From Gymnogyps californianus (taxonomy: Eukaryota > Chordata > Aves > Accipitriformes > Cathartidae), in NCBI RefSeq assembly GCF_018139145.2, contig NC_059480.1, positions 13,826,428 to 13,890,427 of the forward strand: DNA of 64,000 nt, in the 5' to 3' direction. Position numbers and translations under genes: made by a program. How positions within the stretch are numbered: the first letter of the stretch is position 1; every line of letters begins with the position of its first letter. This document shows, in pieces, positions 35,311-48,100 of the stretch. The notes below the pieces were generated by a model. The model made no database searches, was not told where the DNA came from, and was given only the letters and a program-made list of their open reading frames with translations.

Positions 35311-38300
35311 TAAAGAGAATCTAAAGCTGAAATTTTTTTCAGTTCCTGAGCACAAGAAAAAGTTGGCATACAAGTTGCCTGTGGTTACTGGGGTAAAACA
35401 GTTAATGTGTGAGGTTTTCTTCTTCCAAGCTGTAGTGAGAGATGAAGAGATCCCATATGGGCCACTAATACAAAGAAAGCAGAGAGTAACAGGAAAAGAA
35501 AAAAAAAAAAAAACAGCGTGTGTAAGGGTAACAGAGGGAAATAAGATTGAAAGAACAAAACATCAACATTGTTAGTCATGAGGAACAGACAGGAGGGAGG
35601 TATTGCCTGCTGACCATGTGTACCAATGCCAAAGAATCTAAAAAGAAAACCGGCATCTGTGGTACGGGATGGTCTCTCTCTAGATCTGAAAGACAGCAGC
35701 AGATTGTTTTTATAGAAAGAAAAGGTGTCAGCAGAAAGGAAGGAGCGTACACACATGGAAACATTTGCTGTAAGAAGCCACTTGAAAAACAACCAAGGAG
35801 TTGAGTGGAAGAAACATCTGTGAAACATGCAGCAAGACCACCACTAGTGCTTCAGGGAAGAGGTGGGAACAGAAGGGAATACACAAGCAGTGTTGGACAT
35901 AGCATCTTGTCAGAACGACAAGGAAATATTGTCGGTACTTTCAAGAAAACCCAGCATCTTGTGAGTCTGAGGGGAAAAATATTTTGTCCTCCTTGTGAGG
36001 AAGCAAGGGAGTACTCTTTATACTTATCAAGAAGCAAACAAGTCTATGCTCATTGACCAAAGTCAATCAAGGAGTGTTATCTTTAAGAAGAAATTGCACT
36101 TTTCAGGGGATATTTTGGCAATTCTGCCTACCGGGATCAGGATACTTCGGATTCTTTTCATTGGCTTGCTGCTTCTTTTAATAACCCTAAATGTGCAAAG
36201 TCTTGATCAGTATTAGCTTAAGGGATTGCAAATTGCCACCAGTGAAACACAATGGCCGTGTAGTTTTGGGGTCAGTGAAAGCAGATGTGATGTGTAGCAC
36301 CAAGGACGAAGAAGTCCCATACCTTTTAGTTGTCTGGCCTTAATTTTGTGGTTCAGACTTTGTTTGGTTGACAGAAGAAAGCAAAGGCTTCATCATATCA
36401 AGACAATATCTGAAGTCACTTTAGCTATTCCTCATGAAGACATCAGTCTAGATGCAAAATAACCCAAATGAAAAAGAAAGCATTGATCAGGAAAAATTTT
36501 ACTTCTCTGGGTTTGAAACATTCTTCACGCAAAGCCTGTAATGACTTTTCAGCATTGCCAAGGAATGGTGCAGGAAAGGATATTTTGTTAGCCAACTGTT
36601 ACATGTAATTGTATGGAAAGCCCATGTGCTGCCCAAAGGCCTCTTAAGGAGGTCACATAAAAGATGAGTCATAATGTAACTGATTTCTACCAGATCATCT
36701 CTCCATTTGCTCACTGCAGAAAAAACAAACTATGGAATGCGAAAGCACTTTGAAGTGACTGATGATCTTGCTGCTTATTAACCACACTGAAGGCAACCTT
36801 AGCAAAAAGTAAATGAAGGCAAATGCGAAATAGATACTGGACGGCTCATTCCGACCAGTGTGAAGACAAAGCAAACCTTTTCTTCTTCACAAAGAGATGT
36901 GCTCTTATTCTTACACAACAGGTTAATGGCAGCTCTCAAGGGAGAATAATATTGAGAAAACAAGACTATATACTTTAATTTTCTACAAAATATATACACA
37001 TTTTAATAAATTCAGACTTTCTTGCAAAAGCATTAATTCTTTAAGTTAACAATAAAAAATGCTGCTTTTTATTTTCTTCCTTCACAGGCTAATAGGTTTT
37101 TTCATGTATCTTTTGGTGAATCCATGGAAAAATCCACTTTTTCTAGTGAAACAACAAATTTAAATAATTACCTGAATATAAGGAAAAAAAGTCCAGAGGC
37201 AAAGAAAGATTCTTCAGAAAGAAGCAGTTTCTATCTGCAATAAGTTCCAGGTAACTTTTCTGCCCTCAGTGGCTAGCAAAGATTGTTTTTAATTAATTAC
37301 AATGAATTTATTAGTTTTTAAGAATTTATGATTAAAGAATTCCTGACTGAACAAAAACTTTCCTTCGTAGTGCAACCTTCCTAAAATCACTTGTTAATGA
37401 GTTTTTATATTATCAAACAGTTCTTCAAAATCTGACTTTGTCTGAAAAAAATAAAAAATCTAACACAACCAGGCACCTACTAAGCAGAATGTAAAAAATT
37501 AAATTGTAAGTTCCAACTATTACAAGAAATTGTATGATTTATGATTTTTTAAATTTTTTTGCTTAATATTGGCCGATGCAGTGTTAGTTATATTTCCTTT
37601 CACTGCTGTTTATTATATAGCCCATACCTTCCCTGCATCCTTCAATACACCCACGGACTGGGAAATTGAAAACCTGCTGCACCTGTGCCCAGCAAGCGGG
37701 TACGATGCAGGGTGGGTCCCAAGGGTCTTGAAGCGTCAGACCATTGGTTGTGACTCACTGAAATCAGTCCTGCTTTAGGAGAGACGTATGTCATCTTGCA
37801 CATCTAAACCTTAATCCAAATGCCTAGCAGTACATGCTGGTCTTGACAGGTACTGAGCCAGCTTGCCACTTGGCAGATTAAAAAGGACTGCCTCCTGGAG
37901 ATTAGATGGCTTGGCACAGCAAGAACGCAGAGGTCAAACTATGATGTTTGCCAACCAAAAAAGATCCTCTCATTTTCCCACTCTATCGCTGCTCCCTGGA
38001 TAAGCATTTTTGGCCTTTTGCCTTGGTTTGAAGGCAAGACTTGTTAGGATTTAGCCTGAGGGACATGCTTTACTGTTGAAGGTCAAGCTAGATTTTGAGC
38101 GTTGTGAAGCCCTGATATGGTAAGGTCATGTTCTTTCTCATTAGGGCTGATCTCTCAAGGCTCTGGGTGACTCCTGGGGCACCATCAAGAATGGAAATTA
38201 TTCCACACCTTGCCGAGACCAATTCCTGATGTTTTTTACATTCCAGTTTCATGAAACACAGGCAATTTTCCCTGATATTGCAGCAGAATAGAACATAGAC

Positions 38301-40361
38301 ATTTCATTTCATATAGGATTTCAGAACATGAACATTTGGATTTGTTCCCAGCAATATACTTTGTCTTGACTCCTATTCATTATTTGTATACTTAATCATC
38401 ATCTGTATTTTTAAACCGGAAGTAATTACACTCTAAACACGCTGAAACTAGACTTATTGTAAGGCATTTCATTGTCAATGAAACAGCAGATTCTGAAGAA
38501 ACACAATCCTACTGTCATTTTTCTAACAAATTTTGCCTGTCATGCATCAGTGGTTTATTGTTTAGTTCTTCTGGAGCTAACATCAGTATTGCAATAATGC
38601 TTTTCTTCTCTGGGCACTTGTTCTGCCTTTTTGTTACTCGGTGGCACACTATCTCTGCATATCACACATTCCTAGGCACCTGACACTCTGCAAAAAAGTC
38701 CACTGTTTCCTAGCATGTTTTGTGGGTCTGCTCAGAGCCAAGGCTTCAGCAGCAGCATAGGAATGCTTTTTCACAATTTTCTGGCTCAAACAACAGTCAT
38801 TTGGGTATTGCCGCAGTGTGATATAACTTTACCCCCTCCTCAAGTCAGGCTGTTGAGGAAAGCGTCATTTGACACACCTCCAAACTCACAGTGCTCATCC
38901 TGTGTCGGAGCCTTCCTTCCTCTTCGTAGTGTCTTTTATGAAAACACAATATCTCAGAAACAAACAGCTGTTTTGAAGCAAAGTGTAACAGAAGAAACTT
39001 GAGCAATCTCTGCATATGTTTTTATTCCTCATCTGTCTTGTTGCAACAGACTGTGCAATAGGGTGAAAGTTTTACCTATCATCACACTCACAATTCGTCC
39101 AGACTTCCAAAAACCCATTTATAGCTACAGTATGTATCAGCTGCTCAGTTTCTCATCATTGTGGTAGAGTTTATTGGAATTAAAAATATAGCTTCTCTTC
39201 CAGAAGCATCACAGGCAGTCCTTCTTTTCTCAGACATTGGTGTGAACAGTCTTCTGATTGTGAAGTTAAAAAGGATAAATTTCTTTTTAAAATTAAATCA
39301 GACCAAATTGGCTTTTGACCTGCAGTGAAGACTTTTTGTTTCATTTCTCAACTTTTGAAACATGTTTTCTAAAGTTTTGATTGAGGATTTCTTGACTTCC
39401 ACATGATTCTCTCTTTAACAGACTGAGCAGCAAGGAGCTTCTGTCACTACAAAGAAAACATTTCCAATCCCCTGCTCTACTGTCAAGCCCACATTAAAAA
39501 AAGAGAGAGTCAGCAACCTAAGGATGCTGCCTGAAAAGCTCCTAAACAAAGATGTGGTTCCCAGAGTTTAATAAGACTATTTGTATGCATAAAGTCTTTC
39601 ATAGCTGTAATTATGCGATGTCAGATCGGGATAATTTTTTTTGTTTTTTCTAATATTTTTAAATAATCTGCAGTAGTGTCAATACCAATATTGATAAGAG
39701 TGAATTCACTGCTGTAAAAATTGTACTTTATTGAAAACCATTGTGATTTTATTGCCTTTGCTTAGTATCACTTGGTATTCTCATTAAGAATGCTTGAAAT
39801 TTCTGAACTCAAATATTCAATACTTTCACTTCACTAAGTTTTAAACCTCCTGCTCCTTCAAAATTGTTTCATTCTAGCCCATTGTGTCTCTCATATTTGC
39901 TAATAGCATCTAACCTGGAAAAAATACCTCCTCCCATTATTGCAAAAGTAAAAAAAATGTACTACTTGCAAAAAATAGTCTACCCAAAATGTTGTTTTGA
40001 CAAAAACTTGTTTTGACAAAATACGGTAACGATAAGGAAAGTGCAGGGAAGACTAATACACTCCACACCATTGCACCTTTGAGAAAATGTAATTAGTACA
40101 GAGAAAAGTACTGCAAAAGTATCTGCAATAGGAGTAAACCCAGGAAATAAATGCATAGAATTAATGTCTAAAAGAGTATATCTGGATGGGTTTTTTTTCT
40201 CTTTTTGTGGTGTGTTACAGAACACCGTGATACCACAGAAAAAGTAGCCAAAACAGTAGAGGACACAAGGACCTCAGTTATTAAAAAGGGTCAGACAACT
40301 ACTACCTGTCTATATTCTTTAAGCTAGAGAAGATTAAAAGCCAAATAGGAGCCTCAGAAGG

Positions 40362-40425
40362 CTGTGAGTCTCATTGAAATCAATGGGAAAATGCATACAC
40401 ATCTGAAGGCAGGGTTTGGCCTGGG
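40362..40425. repeat. Ancient palindromic interspersed repeat, partial
   Basis: Contains gtctcattgaaatcaatggg and, 30 bases later, ggcagggtttggcct, corresponding to the core and right end of the 'cattgacttcaatggg ... caggatttggccc' family. The left end is absent. Confidence 0.45.
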
Positions 40426-40924
40426 CAAGGGAACCTCACTGAGACAAATTGTTCTGCAAAGGCATCAGAAAGGGTCAAGGCTCCTGCAATCCTTGAGTGC
40501 ATGTCAGCCACAGAAAGAGAGAGCAGAAAGAAAAGCAAAGGATGGCCCAAGTACAAGAGGAATTGAGGTGGAATGTCTTTGCACATACCATCATTGCAGA
40601 AATGAATTACGGAGAGCAGGAAAAATATGGATAATGTAAGGTCTTAAAAAGGGACAGGGCAGCTTTCAGAGGAAAAAGCTCATTTTGTAGTGTACAACTG
40701 CTAATGCAAAGGATGGGGCAGGACTGGCAAGGCATCCCATCCTCCTTCTGTCAAAAAAAAAATACATCCATCTTCTTGTATCATCGGCATTTAATCAGGC
40801 ATTAAACGTAAAAACTCAAAGTGATTTCAGTGTCTCCTCCAGATCAGGAAGGATATATTCTGTGAGAACTCAACATTTCACTAAACCAACGGTGTGTTGT
40901 GAATGAGTCGAGCTCCCCAAATTG

Positions 40925-41105
40925 GATTTAAAGGCGAAGAGGCACGCTTAAAATGATGTGGTGTCTGTTAGGCGAATAGCGGCGGCTGCGGGACCGATGC
41001 AGCGACCGAGGCTCTAAGCTGACATCAAAGCAGAAAAAAAATCGGCTGAAATGACAGCAGCAGCTGCAGCATCCGCCTCTAAATTAGGCTGTGTTTCAAA
41101 GTCTG
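40925..41105. promoter_or_regulatory. CpG-dense patch in AT-rich DNA
   Basis: Nine CpGs fall in about 110 bp (40970-41080; gcgaatagcggcggctgcgg, then ccgatgcagcgaccgagg), against near absence around it. It is followed by agcagcagctgcagcatccg with two CAGCTG/CTGCAG motifs and ctctaaattagg. Too short for a classical CpG island. A small unmethylated regulatory element or an orphan promoter are the natural readings. Confidence 0.35.
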
Positions 41106-43730
41106 GACTCAACTGCTAAGCAGTATAAAGACCCAGGAGGAAGGCTGCCCAAGAAAAAGAGTTAGATTTCTAACCTAACACATCAAAGTAACACATGCTT
41201 AGAAGAGCAATAAATGCATATGGCACACATTCACATGCTGCCTAATTGCAGTGGGCTCATGAAGCCAAGACAAACCTTCAGCTGATTCCTACTTTTAGAG
41301 AGGATTTGAGTCCTTTTCGAATGCAGAAAACTGACACAAATTGGTAGCAGATTAGAGACTGGCATTGTGATAATACAGCCCATAATTTCAAAAGATGGCC
41401 ATTTTTCATATCATAAGACACCTTCGAAATACTGAGCTCCTTATTATATAATTTATACATCTATCAGATTACAGCATATCCACAACAACATAATAAATGA
41501 AGAAAAAATCTTTTTCTCAAAATTCAGAAATAGAAATTCAGAAATAGAATAGAAAGCGACCAATTTCACTCTTAATTTTCTTACATACCAGTTTAATCAT
41601 ACTTGTGGGAAGAGTGAGAAATACATGATTAAATGAAATACATCGCTGAATGTTTTAGCAGTAAAAATCATTGATTCGGGAAAAGTACCCATGTTTTGGT
41701 ATGCATTTTTATTTTAGTTTATTCTATAAATTTAGGGAAACTATTTGCAACATTATTGATGATGTACAGATTTATAAGAAAGTAATTGGAAATAAGCCTG
41801 AATGTGTGGATATTTTATTTGTTATGTACACCAAGCATGCTTAGTACAAAAAATTGCATCTTTTCATAGTTGTAGGGATATGATTTGATTTCTTTTTTTG
41901 TTTCATGCAAGCTGGCAGAGGAAACTAAGTTAATCACTTGAGATGTTTATTAAAATTTCTATGAAATTGCAGTGCAACGGTGGATTTGTGAGCTAATTCA
42001 AACTTATACCTTCCTCACTTATCTTTGAGAAACTGTGAATAAGTATGTAATAGAAACACAAATAAAAGAGAAAAAACATGAAATATAATTCTCTACAAAC
42101 CTCTGAATCTTGCTTATATAGCTTTAAACTAATGCACTTTTGTAAAGGGTTAAAGTTGCAAGCAACAGCAATCATCTACAGTGCACTCTCTTAACTTGTG
42201 CATTAAGAAAAACAATTCCACCAGAAATGATGCAATAACCCTGACACAGTGGCATTATTACTCATGAAGTAATATTGCTTTTTATGCTTATAGACTTCTA
42301 CCAGTTTAAATGAATCTGTTCGAGGACATCAACATCAAATACAGTGGTATAGCAGTTATCATCAAAACAATCAGAGATGCTAAAAAAAGAAAAAGCCCCT
42401 CAACGTGCAGTACTCAAGGGAAAGCAGAAGCACAAATGTCTATACATATGTTGTACTTATAGGATGTGCTCTCTCACTCAAGAATCAATTGATAAAATAT
42501 ATCTGTTGAAATGATTCATCTTGAAATGAAAATTACTCAGAAGCTAACACTCAGACACCCCTAGAAGGACACAAAAGAATATGGTGTAAATTAAGGCCAG
42601 ATTCTTATTTTAAATTTTCCAGATTTTGTCATTTGTGCAGTCGATGTAGCATTGTATGAAGTCATTCTGTAAAATGAGGTAAAACGGAACTGCATGCCGT
42701 TTCTGCGCATTGTGCAGAGGAGCCTGGAGGGGTGGTGCAGCAGGTACCATGGGTTAAGCACACAGGGACTCTGAAAGCATGAAGATCATCACGGCCCTTC
42801 TTAAATTAACTCATCCTGACTACTTGAGTGCATTGTAGTGTGTTTCAATCACTACAACCAACTCAGAAATAGTGTGATTTACTAGTGCTTAGTCAGATCA
42901 CTTTTTACTCTTTGTTTTGTTTCACTTTGTCTTTGATAATACTTATTAAACACTAATGTTTAGTGAGCATTTTGGAGGAGGGATGTCTTTGTTAAAAACC
43001 CAGTGACCATGGCTCTCAGAAAGGGTTGAGAACTTGCAATGCAGACATGCTGAACACTCTGAGAATAACACAAGATCAAATAGTTATGTGGCTGCCTCAA
43101 TAGACAACTTGCCTGGTGTGGAAATTAGAAAGGAGAGAGTTTTTTCCTGTGGAAGATGAAAGACCATAAAAGGCCAAACTCAGCACAACCCTTTTTATAA
43201 GTAAAATATGAAAATACTGTTTTTGTTGTATGTACTTATAAGATGAAATGCTTGTGAAGTTATACAGTAATACAAACCTCTAATTTGCTTCAAGCTCTTC
43301 TGACCCAGAATATTGGTATTTTGAATGAGAGGATTTTTGTTGTAGTTCTGAAGAGTTCTAATAACCGCAGTGTTTCTGAGAGGACCTGCTCATTTTCCCC
43401 CAGCCTGAAGTGTATCCAAACATAATTGGCTTTGTATTTTCTGAGCATGGCCTTAGTTCTACGCTCTTTATCTCCTTCTTTACTAGATTATTTCTCATAT
43501 AAATTCTGGAAAGGGGGGAATTGAGAAAGCGGCACCATTTTGTCCCAGTTTTCTGCTGAAAGTTCACCTTATTTTGCATTCCCACTCTGCTCCAGGGAGC
43601 ACCTGGAAATCTCACAGAATTTAGGAAGATTCTCTGTAGCCTTAGCAGTTTCCCTCTACTTCCAACTATGTTATTAACTTTCCCATTCCAACCCCAAATG
43701 AGCTTAAATATAGACTCCTCTACATCTAAT
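41106..43730. other. Single-copy AT-rich DNA, nothing recognised
   Basis: Apart from the 14-bp tandem duplication no repeats, RNA genes or supported exons seen. Confidence 0.5.
41521..41548 (+). repeat. Perfect 14-bp tandem duplication
   Basis: The unit aattcagaaataga is present twice, head to tail, with no mismatch. Confidence 0.9.
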
Positions 43731-44156
43731 GAGCCATAATTAGCTCATCAACTTCTGACAAGCCTAAATAGACTTGTTAGGGAATGACAAGTCTCGTCGA
43801 TCGCACAGTAGAATGGGTGTCATCCCTCCCACTCAACCCTCAAAGGAAGGAAACAAATCTCTTAAAAGTTATTGGGAGGGTTACCAGTCTCCTCCAGGAG
43901 CCCAAAAGGAGGGAACCTAGTTTAGGTCACTGCTCTCCTACCCTGCCCTTTTAAAGTTTGCAGAGCTTTGCACAAAAATGACCTGGGTAAGAAGGAGACT
44001 GTAGAAGCAATGTATTGGTGTGATGGGTTATCCCTTCTCCTTTTGCCCCCCTAGATAAAGAAGGGACGGTGATGCTGAAGGGAACAACCCTTGGCTTGTT
44101 TCTTTCGGCTCTGTCTCTGCAGTTGCCAGAGCCAAAATTAGCTCATCAGCTCCTGA
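43731..44156. repeat. Spaced 28-bp direct repeat
   Basis: gagccataattagctcatca (43731) and gagccaaaattagctcatca (44129) are followed by similar eight-base tails and give about 28 aligned bases with four or five mismatches, 398 bp apart. Each carries an AATTAGCTCAT core. The DNA between them is single-copy and contains nothing coding that I can support. Confidence 0.6.
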
Positions 44157-44296
44157 TGACCCATGCTGATGTTACTATTTAAAATGTTAATAACTCTTAA
44201 AATAATAGGAGTCTAATCATCTAATCTTTATTTCTCTGCACTACAGCTCAACTAGATGAGTCCAGGGAGCCAAAACTTATTTCATTTATTCCAGGT

Positions 44297-44371
44297 AATT
44301 TATTTATTTATTTAGCTAGGGAATGCAAAAGTGGCACGAAGTAACAGTGCATTAGAAGTAACAGTGCATTA
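44297..44371 (+). repeat. (TTTA)n plus a perfect 17-bp tandem duplication
   Basis: TTTA tetranucleotide run at 44297-44314. Then gaagtaacagtgcatta occurs twice without a mismatch at 44338-44354 and 44355-44371, so the duplication is recent. Confidence 0.9.
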
Positions 44372-45055
44372 GGACTGCTGAAAAATGTCTTTCCTATGCA
44401 GGAGAACCATAATGCCTCAAACAAAGGATCCTGCCATTTTTGGAAAGTATTGGTTTATACTGGTGTTTTGGTACTTACATAATTCAAAACTGAAAGTTTG
44501 GAAACTATGCCAATATTTGGAAGTTTTGAGAAATGGACAGACCCACCATTTAAAAACAGCACATGTATGCATCTGATGTTAAACTTATTTGGATACATAA
44601 ATCTTAGTAGTGACCTGTCTATTTCAGAGTCTATGCAGTTTAGGTGCTTGTCTGTCTACATGCTATTTCAGGATCTGGCTTCTAAAGTAAGAATGATATT
44701 ACCCTAAAAAAACACTGCCTGGCTGGTTAGAGCTCTTCCTGAAGTAGTGTAATAAATGTGTTCAAGTCACTCCTGTGCTGGAGGGTAGTCAAACCCTTCA
44801 CATACTAGATAGGTCTCCTCAGCAACAAAGATATCCTAGGTAAGGTTGTCCTCCCTGCCCCAGGGAAATGAAAAAAAACAAATCTGAAAAGAACTGAAGA
44901 TTCTTTTTGAGAAATTCCACATGGCAGATTCCTCAAGAATGAGTTCTTGTTTGACAAAACATGAAGGCCACATCATCAGTAGGTCATTACAACATCTGGG
45001 ATTTTCAGAAGCCAGTTGAGGTTCTGGGAGTGGGATACCTCTGGAAATCTGTATT

Positions 45056-45123
45056 AAATTTACAGCTTAAACACTGTTGGTCTACTGACTTCAGTGGAGC
45101 AATGCAATTTACAGCAGCTGAGT
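45056..45123. repeat. Ancient palindromic interspersed repeat
   Basis: It has the same family signature: a degenerate tttacagcttaaac arm, a ctgacttcagtggagcaatg core, and an aatttacagcagctgag end resembling the 'tttacaccagctgag' terminus. It is more decayed on its left side. Confidence 0.55.
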
Positions 45124-48100
45124 CAATGCCGAGTGCCACAGAAAGCCTGTAGAGAAATTAAAATTCCTGCTCTGATAATAAAATGGATCTGAAATCATGA
45201 AACTGCAATAAAATTAATATGATTCTCGTTTGCTTTTTTAGCAGTTATTACATCTCAGTTTCTGAAAAATATCTATCTTTTGTTTCCAAGCTATGTTTGT
45301 GCAGTAGGATTCTGCCCTAGGAGAATCTTATCACCGAGTTATAAATCTCTGAACCCAGAAAATTTCAACAGAAATACTTATTCATTCCTAACTAGTTTGG
45401 GTTTAACACTAACACTGTAATTAAATTGTGTTTTCTTCACTTTTCCCCTGCTGTTTCAGAGAGAATGTGTTCAGCTTTCTGGTATACAAAGAGAACTAAG
45501 TGAATGCTAATCTATTTTAACCTCAGTGGATTTGAAGGAAAAGATAGACTTTGATTTTTTTTTTTTTATTTCTAAAATAAGGCTTTTAGGGAAAAAACTA
45601 AGAACGGTGCCTTCATATCCTTATCAGGAATTTCAAATAAAAATCCTGTTTTCATTACTCTAGCACAGAATAGCAATTGATTCTGTCAGACTTTAACTGA
45701 AGCACCTACTGCATGTCAAAATATTATTTTTTTATCAAGTCTTCATTTATAAAGTCAAAGAAAAGTTAATGTGAGAGTGTGCCTTCTGCTCTCACAAACA
45801 TACTTAAAATTGGCTATATACGACATCTTTTCTGCTACCATCATCCCACACTATGCTATCTAAATTACCACAAGGTTGTAAGTGTTCCCTTGAGGCACCA
45901 AATAAGGTTGGCATGTTCAACTACTGCTTCTTTTTGTTGATTTTTTTAAGTGAACATCGACGAGCAATGGCTCACGCATGACTGGGAGGGGATAACTACT
46001 GGGAGGTGACCCTGGTCACATGGACACAAGCACCAAAGCAAATGGTGGAAATGAGTGGGAGCGTCTTCAGCTAAATTTGGAAAGCCGCATTTGACATGTT
46101 GTCTTCTCCCTGATCCTGACTTGTCCTGGAAATCAAGAGAGTCCTTATGTTTTTGGAAAGACAGTGGCACCAGATAGGCATGTAGAAAGGCTGGGGTTGT
46201 ATGTGAAATATAGAGATATTTAGGTTTCCTGTTCAACCTGTTCAGACTTGCATACAAAGACAGCACTTCGACCAAACAGTCAACATAGACCAAGATGCTC
46301 TGTTAGTCAGGAGGGTGGTATGATTGTCACTGGGCCATCTGACATACCCTGGCAATCAGAGAAGTTTGTTGAATTGACATCTTTCATCCCCTCCCACCAC
46401 ATGACAGATCCAGGAACACACGTTTCCCTTCCTCACTACAAAACTCCACTTATTCTGGGGCTGCCAGGACAAGACAATTGCTGTGTTATTCCTGTGCATC
46501 TTCCAATGCAAAACATTGTTCATTTAATGGGTTCAGGCAGACAGAACTTGAAAGTAACATGGCTCTAGTGAAATGTTTTGTTTTGCTCCTTGCAAGTGGA
46601 ATACAAAATTACTACTTTAAACTCTTACCTCCTTATTTTAAAAGTCAGAAAATGTGACAGTGAAAGTTGGAAGCATCAGATAAAGCAGTGTGATATCTAT
46701 AAAGGAAAAGTTACACTATAGGCAACTTACTTACTCAGCAGAATATACTCTTTAGAAAACTTGTTAAAAGTGGTGCATTAAGACCAGAAAAATGCTTTGA
46801 ATAATCGTGATCAGGAACCTTACGAAAGCACTGGTCTTCTGGGAATATTGGAGAAGACAGACAATCTTGACCTTTGCCCTGGTAGAAACTTAACCATCCT
46901 TTTTCTTGAGCAAAGTACAAGCAAAGAAAACCTTGTTCAAATACAAGGAAAGAGAGCGCATGAATTCCTTCTGCAAAAGCCACAGATAACATGAGGAGCA
47001 GAAAAGCACAGTCTTACTAGTAGCCTCAGAAGCTCAAGATCACACACAGAATCCTTTAGACAGCCTAAAAGAGAGTGAAAAGCTCTGGGTGAGCTCTTTT
47101 TCCCACTAAGGTCAAAGACAAAATACTTGCTGAGTTTGTCCTCCAGATCTTGATGTTCTGCAAAAAGAGGTGGTAATAGCAGAAAAAACACCGTGATCAA
47201 ACTTATTTACATTACCCATATTTGTAACATATGGGTTTTTTCTCTATAAAGATGTGTCAGGAACTAAATAATAAGCTACAGCTTTAATTTCACAGGGGCA
47301 TAGTGGTATCAACTTATAACAAGGTGTCTGGGAATGAAGACTTCCAGGGGCACAGAAAGAGTCAACACGATTGTTTTACAGGATGTCCTATTTGTAAGAT
47401 TGCCCTTTTGCATTTGCAAAGCTTAGCAGTGTTATCTAAAGACGTATGTATTAAGATACATGGGCTGAGTATTTTTGCCCCTGCTTGCAAGCTGTTTCTT
47501 TATGCAGCACTAACTCCATAAGAAAAACAGTACCTAACTATATTGAGGGAACTAAACTTTATGGCTTCCTGAGCATAACTGAGATGCCTGGACCAATACA
47601 TAAATGAAACACTGTATTTTTAGTGAGTAGAGTCTTACAGCCTATGTGTACAGTATTTGTGTATCTCTACGCTGTGTCTTGCCCTCGAAGAAGTGAGTAG
47701 AAGCTTTTCTGGAGCTACAATGATGCAGAATAATTAATTCAGAAAAAGGGTTTGACCAAAAAACCTGTGGAAATGAGTATTTCTTTTCTTTCTCCCGTGA
47801 TAACACAGAAGCCCCAAGTTGCAGTGTTAATTACCTAGAGAAAAAAAATAATAAAGCAATGGAAATATGGTAAACAAAGGTACTCAGATAGCTTGTTAAA
47901 CCTTTTGTGCACTAATATGTGATCATCTGGAGCAGAATATCCCAGCCACTCAGACCATCGTGTCACCTGGCTTTCCATGGTGGGATGTGCTCTGACAGAG
48001 CTGGGGCCCTTTACTACTTCATTGGCCATGTGGTCACTCAGCAGCCTGCCCCTTTTATTTATCTTTCCTCTCAACGTCACTGCTTTACTGTAATTTCCTG

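Larger units (their letters stand above)
33004..40361. other. Single-copy DNA with microsatellites only
   Basis: Frames at 35.3-36.2 kb on both strands and at 37.57 and 38.7 kb are open by chance-level lengths. None shows splice borders plus periodicity. A14 run at 35500-35513. Confidence 0.5.

Noticed and set aside
35385..35828. 147-codon minus-strand frame and several overlapping frames
   Set aside because: Runs through a homopolymer (F/L-rich peptide), no splice borders, overlapping plus frames equally open.
35995..36216. Peptide segment DILAILPTG resembling a helicase P-loop region
   Set aside because: The essential G-K-S/T that should follow is absent and nothing else helicase-like is nearby; treated as coincidence.
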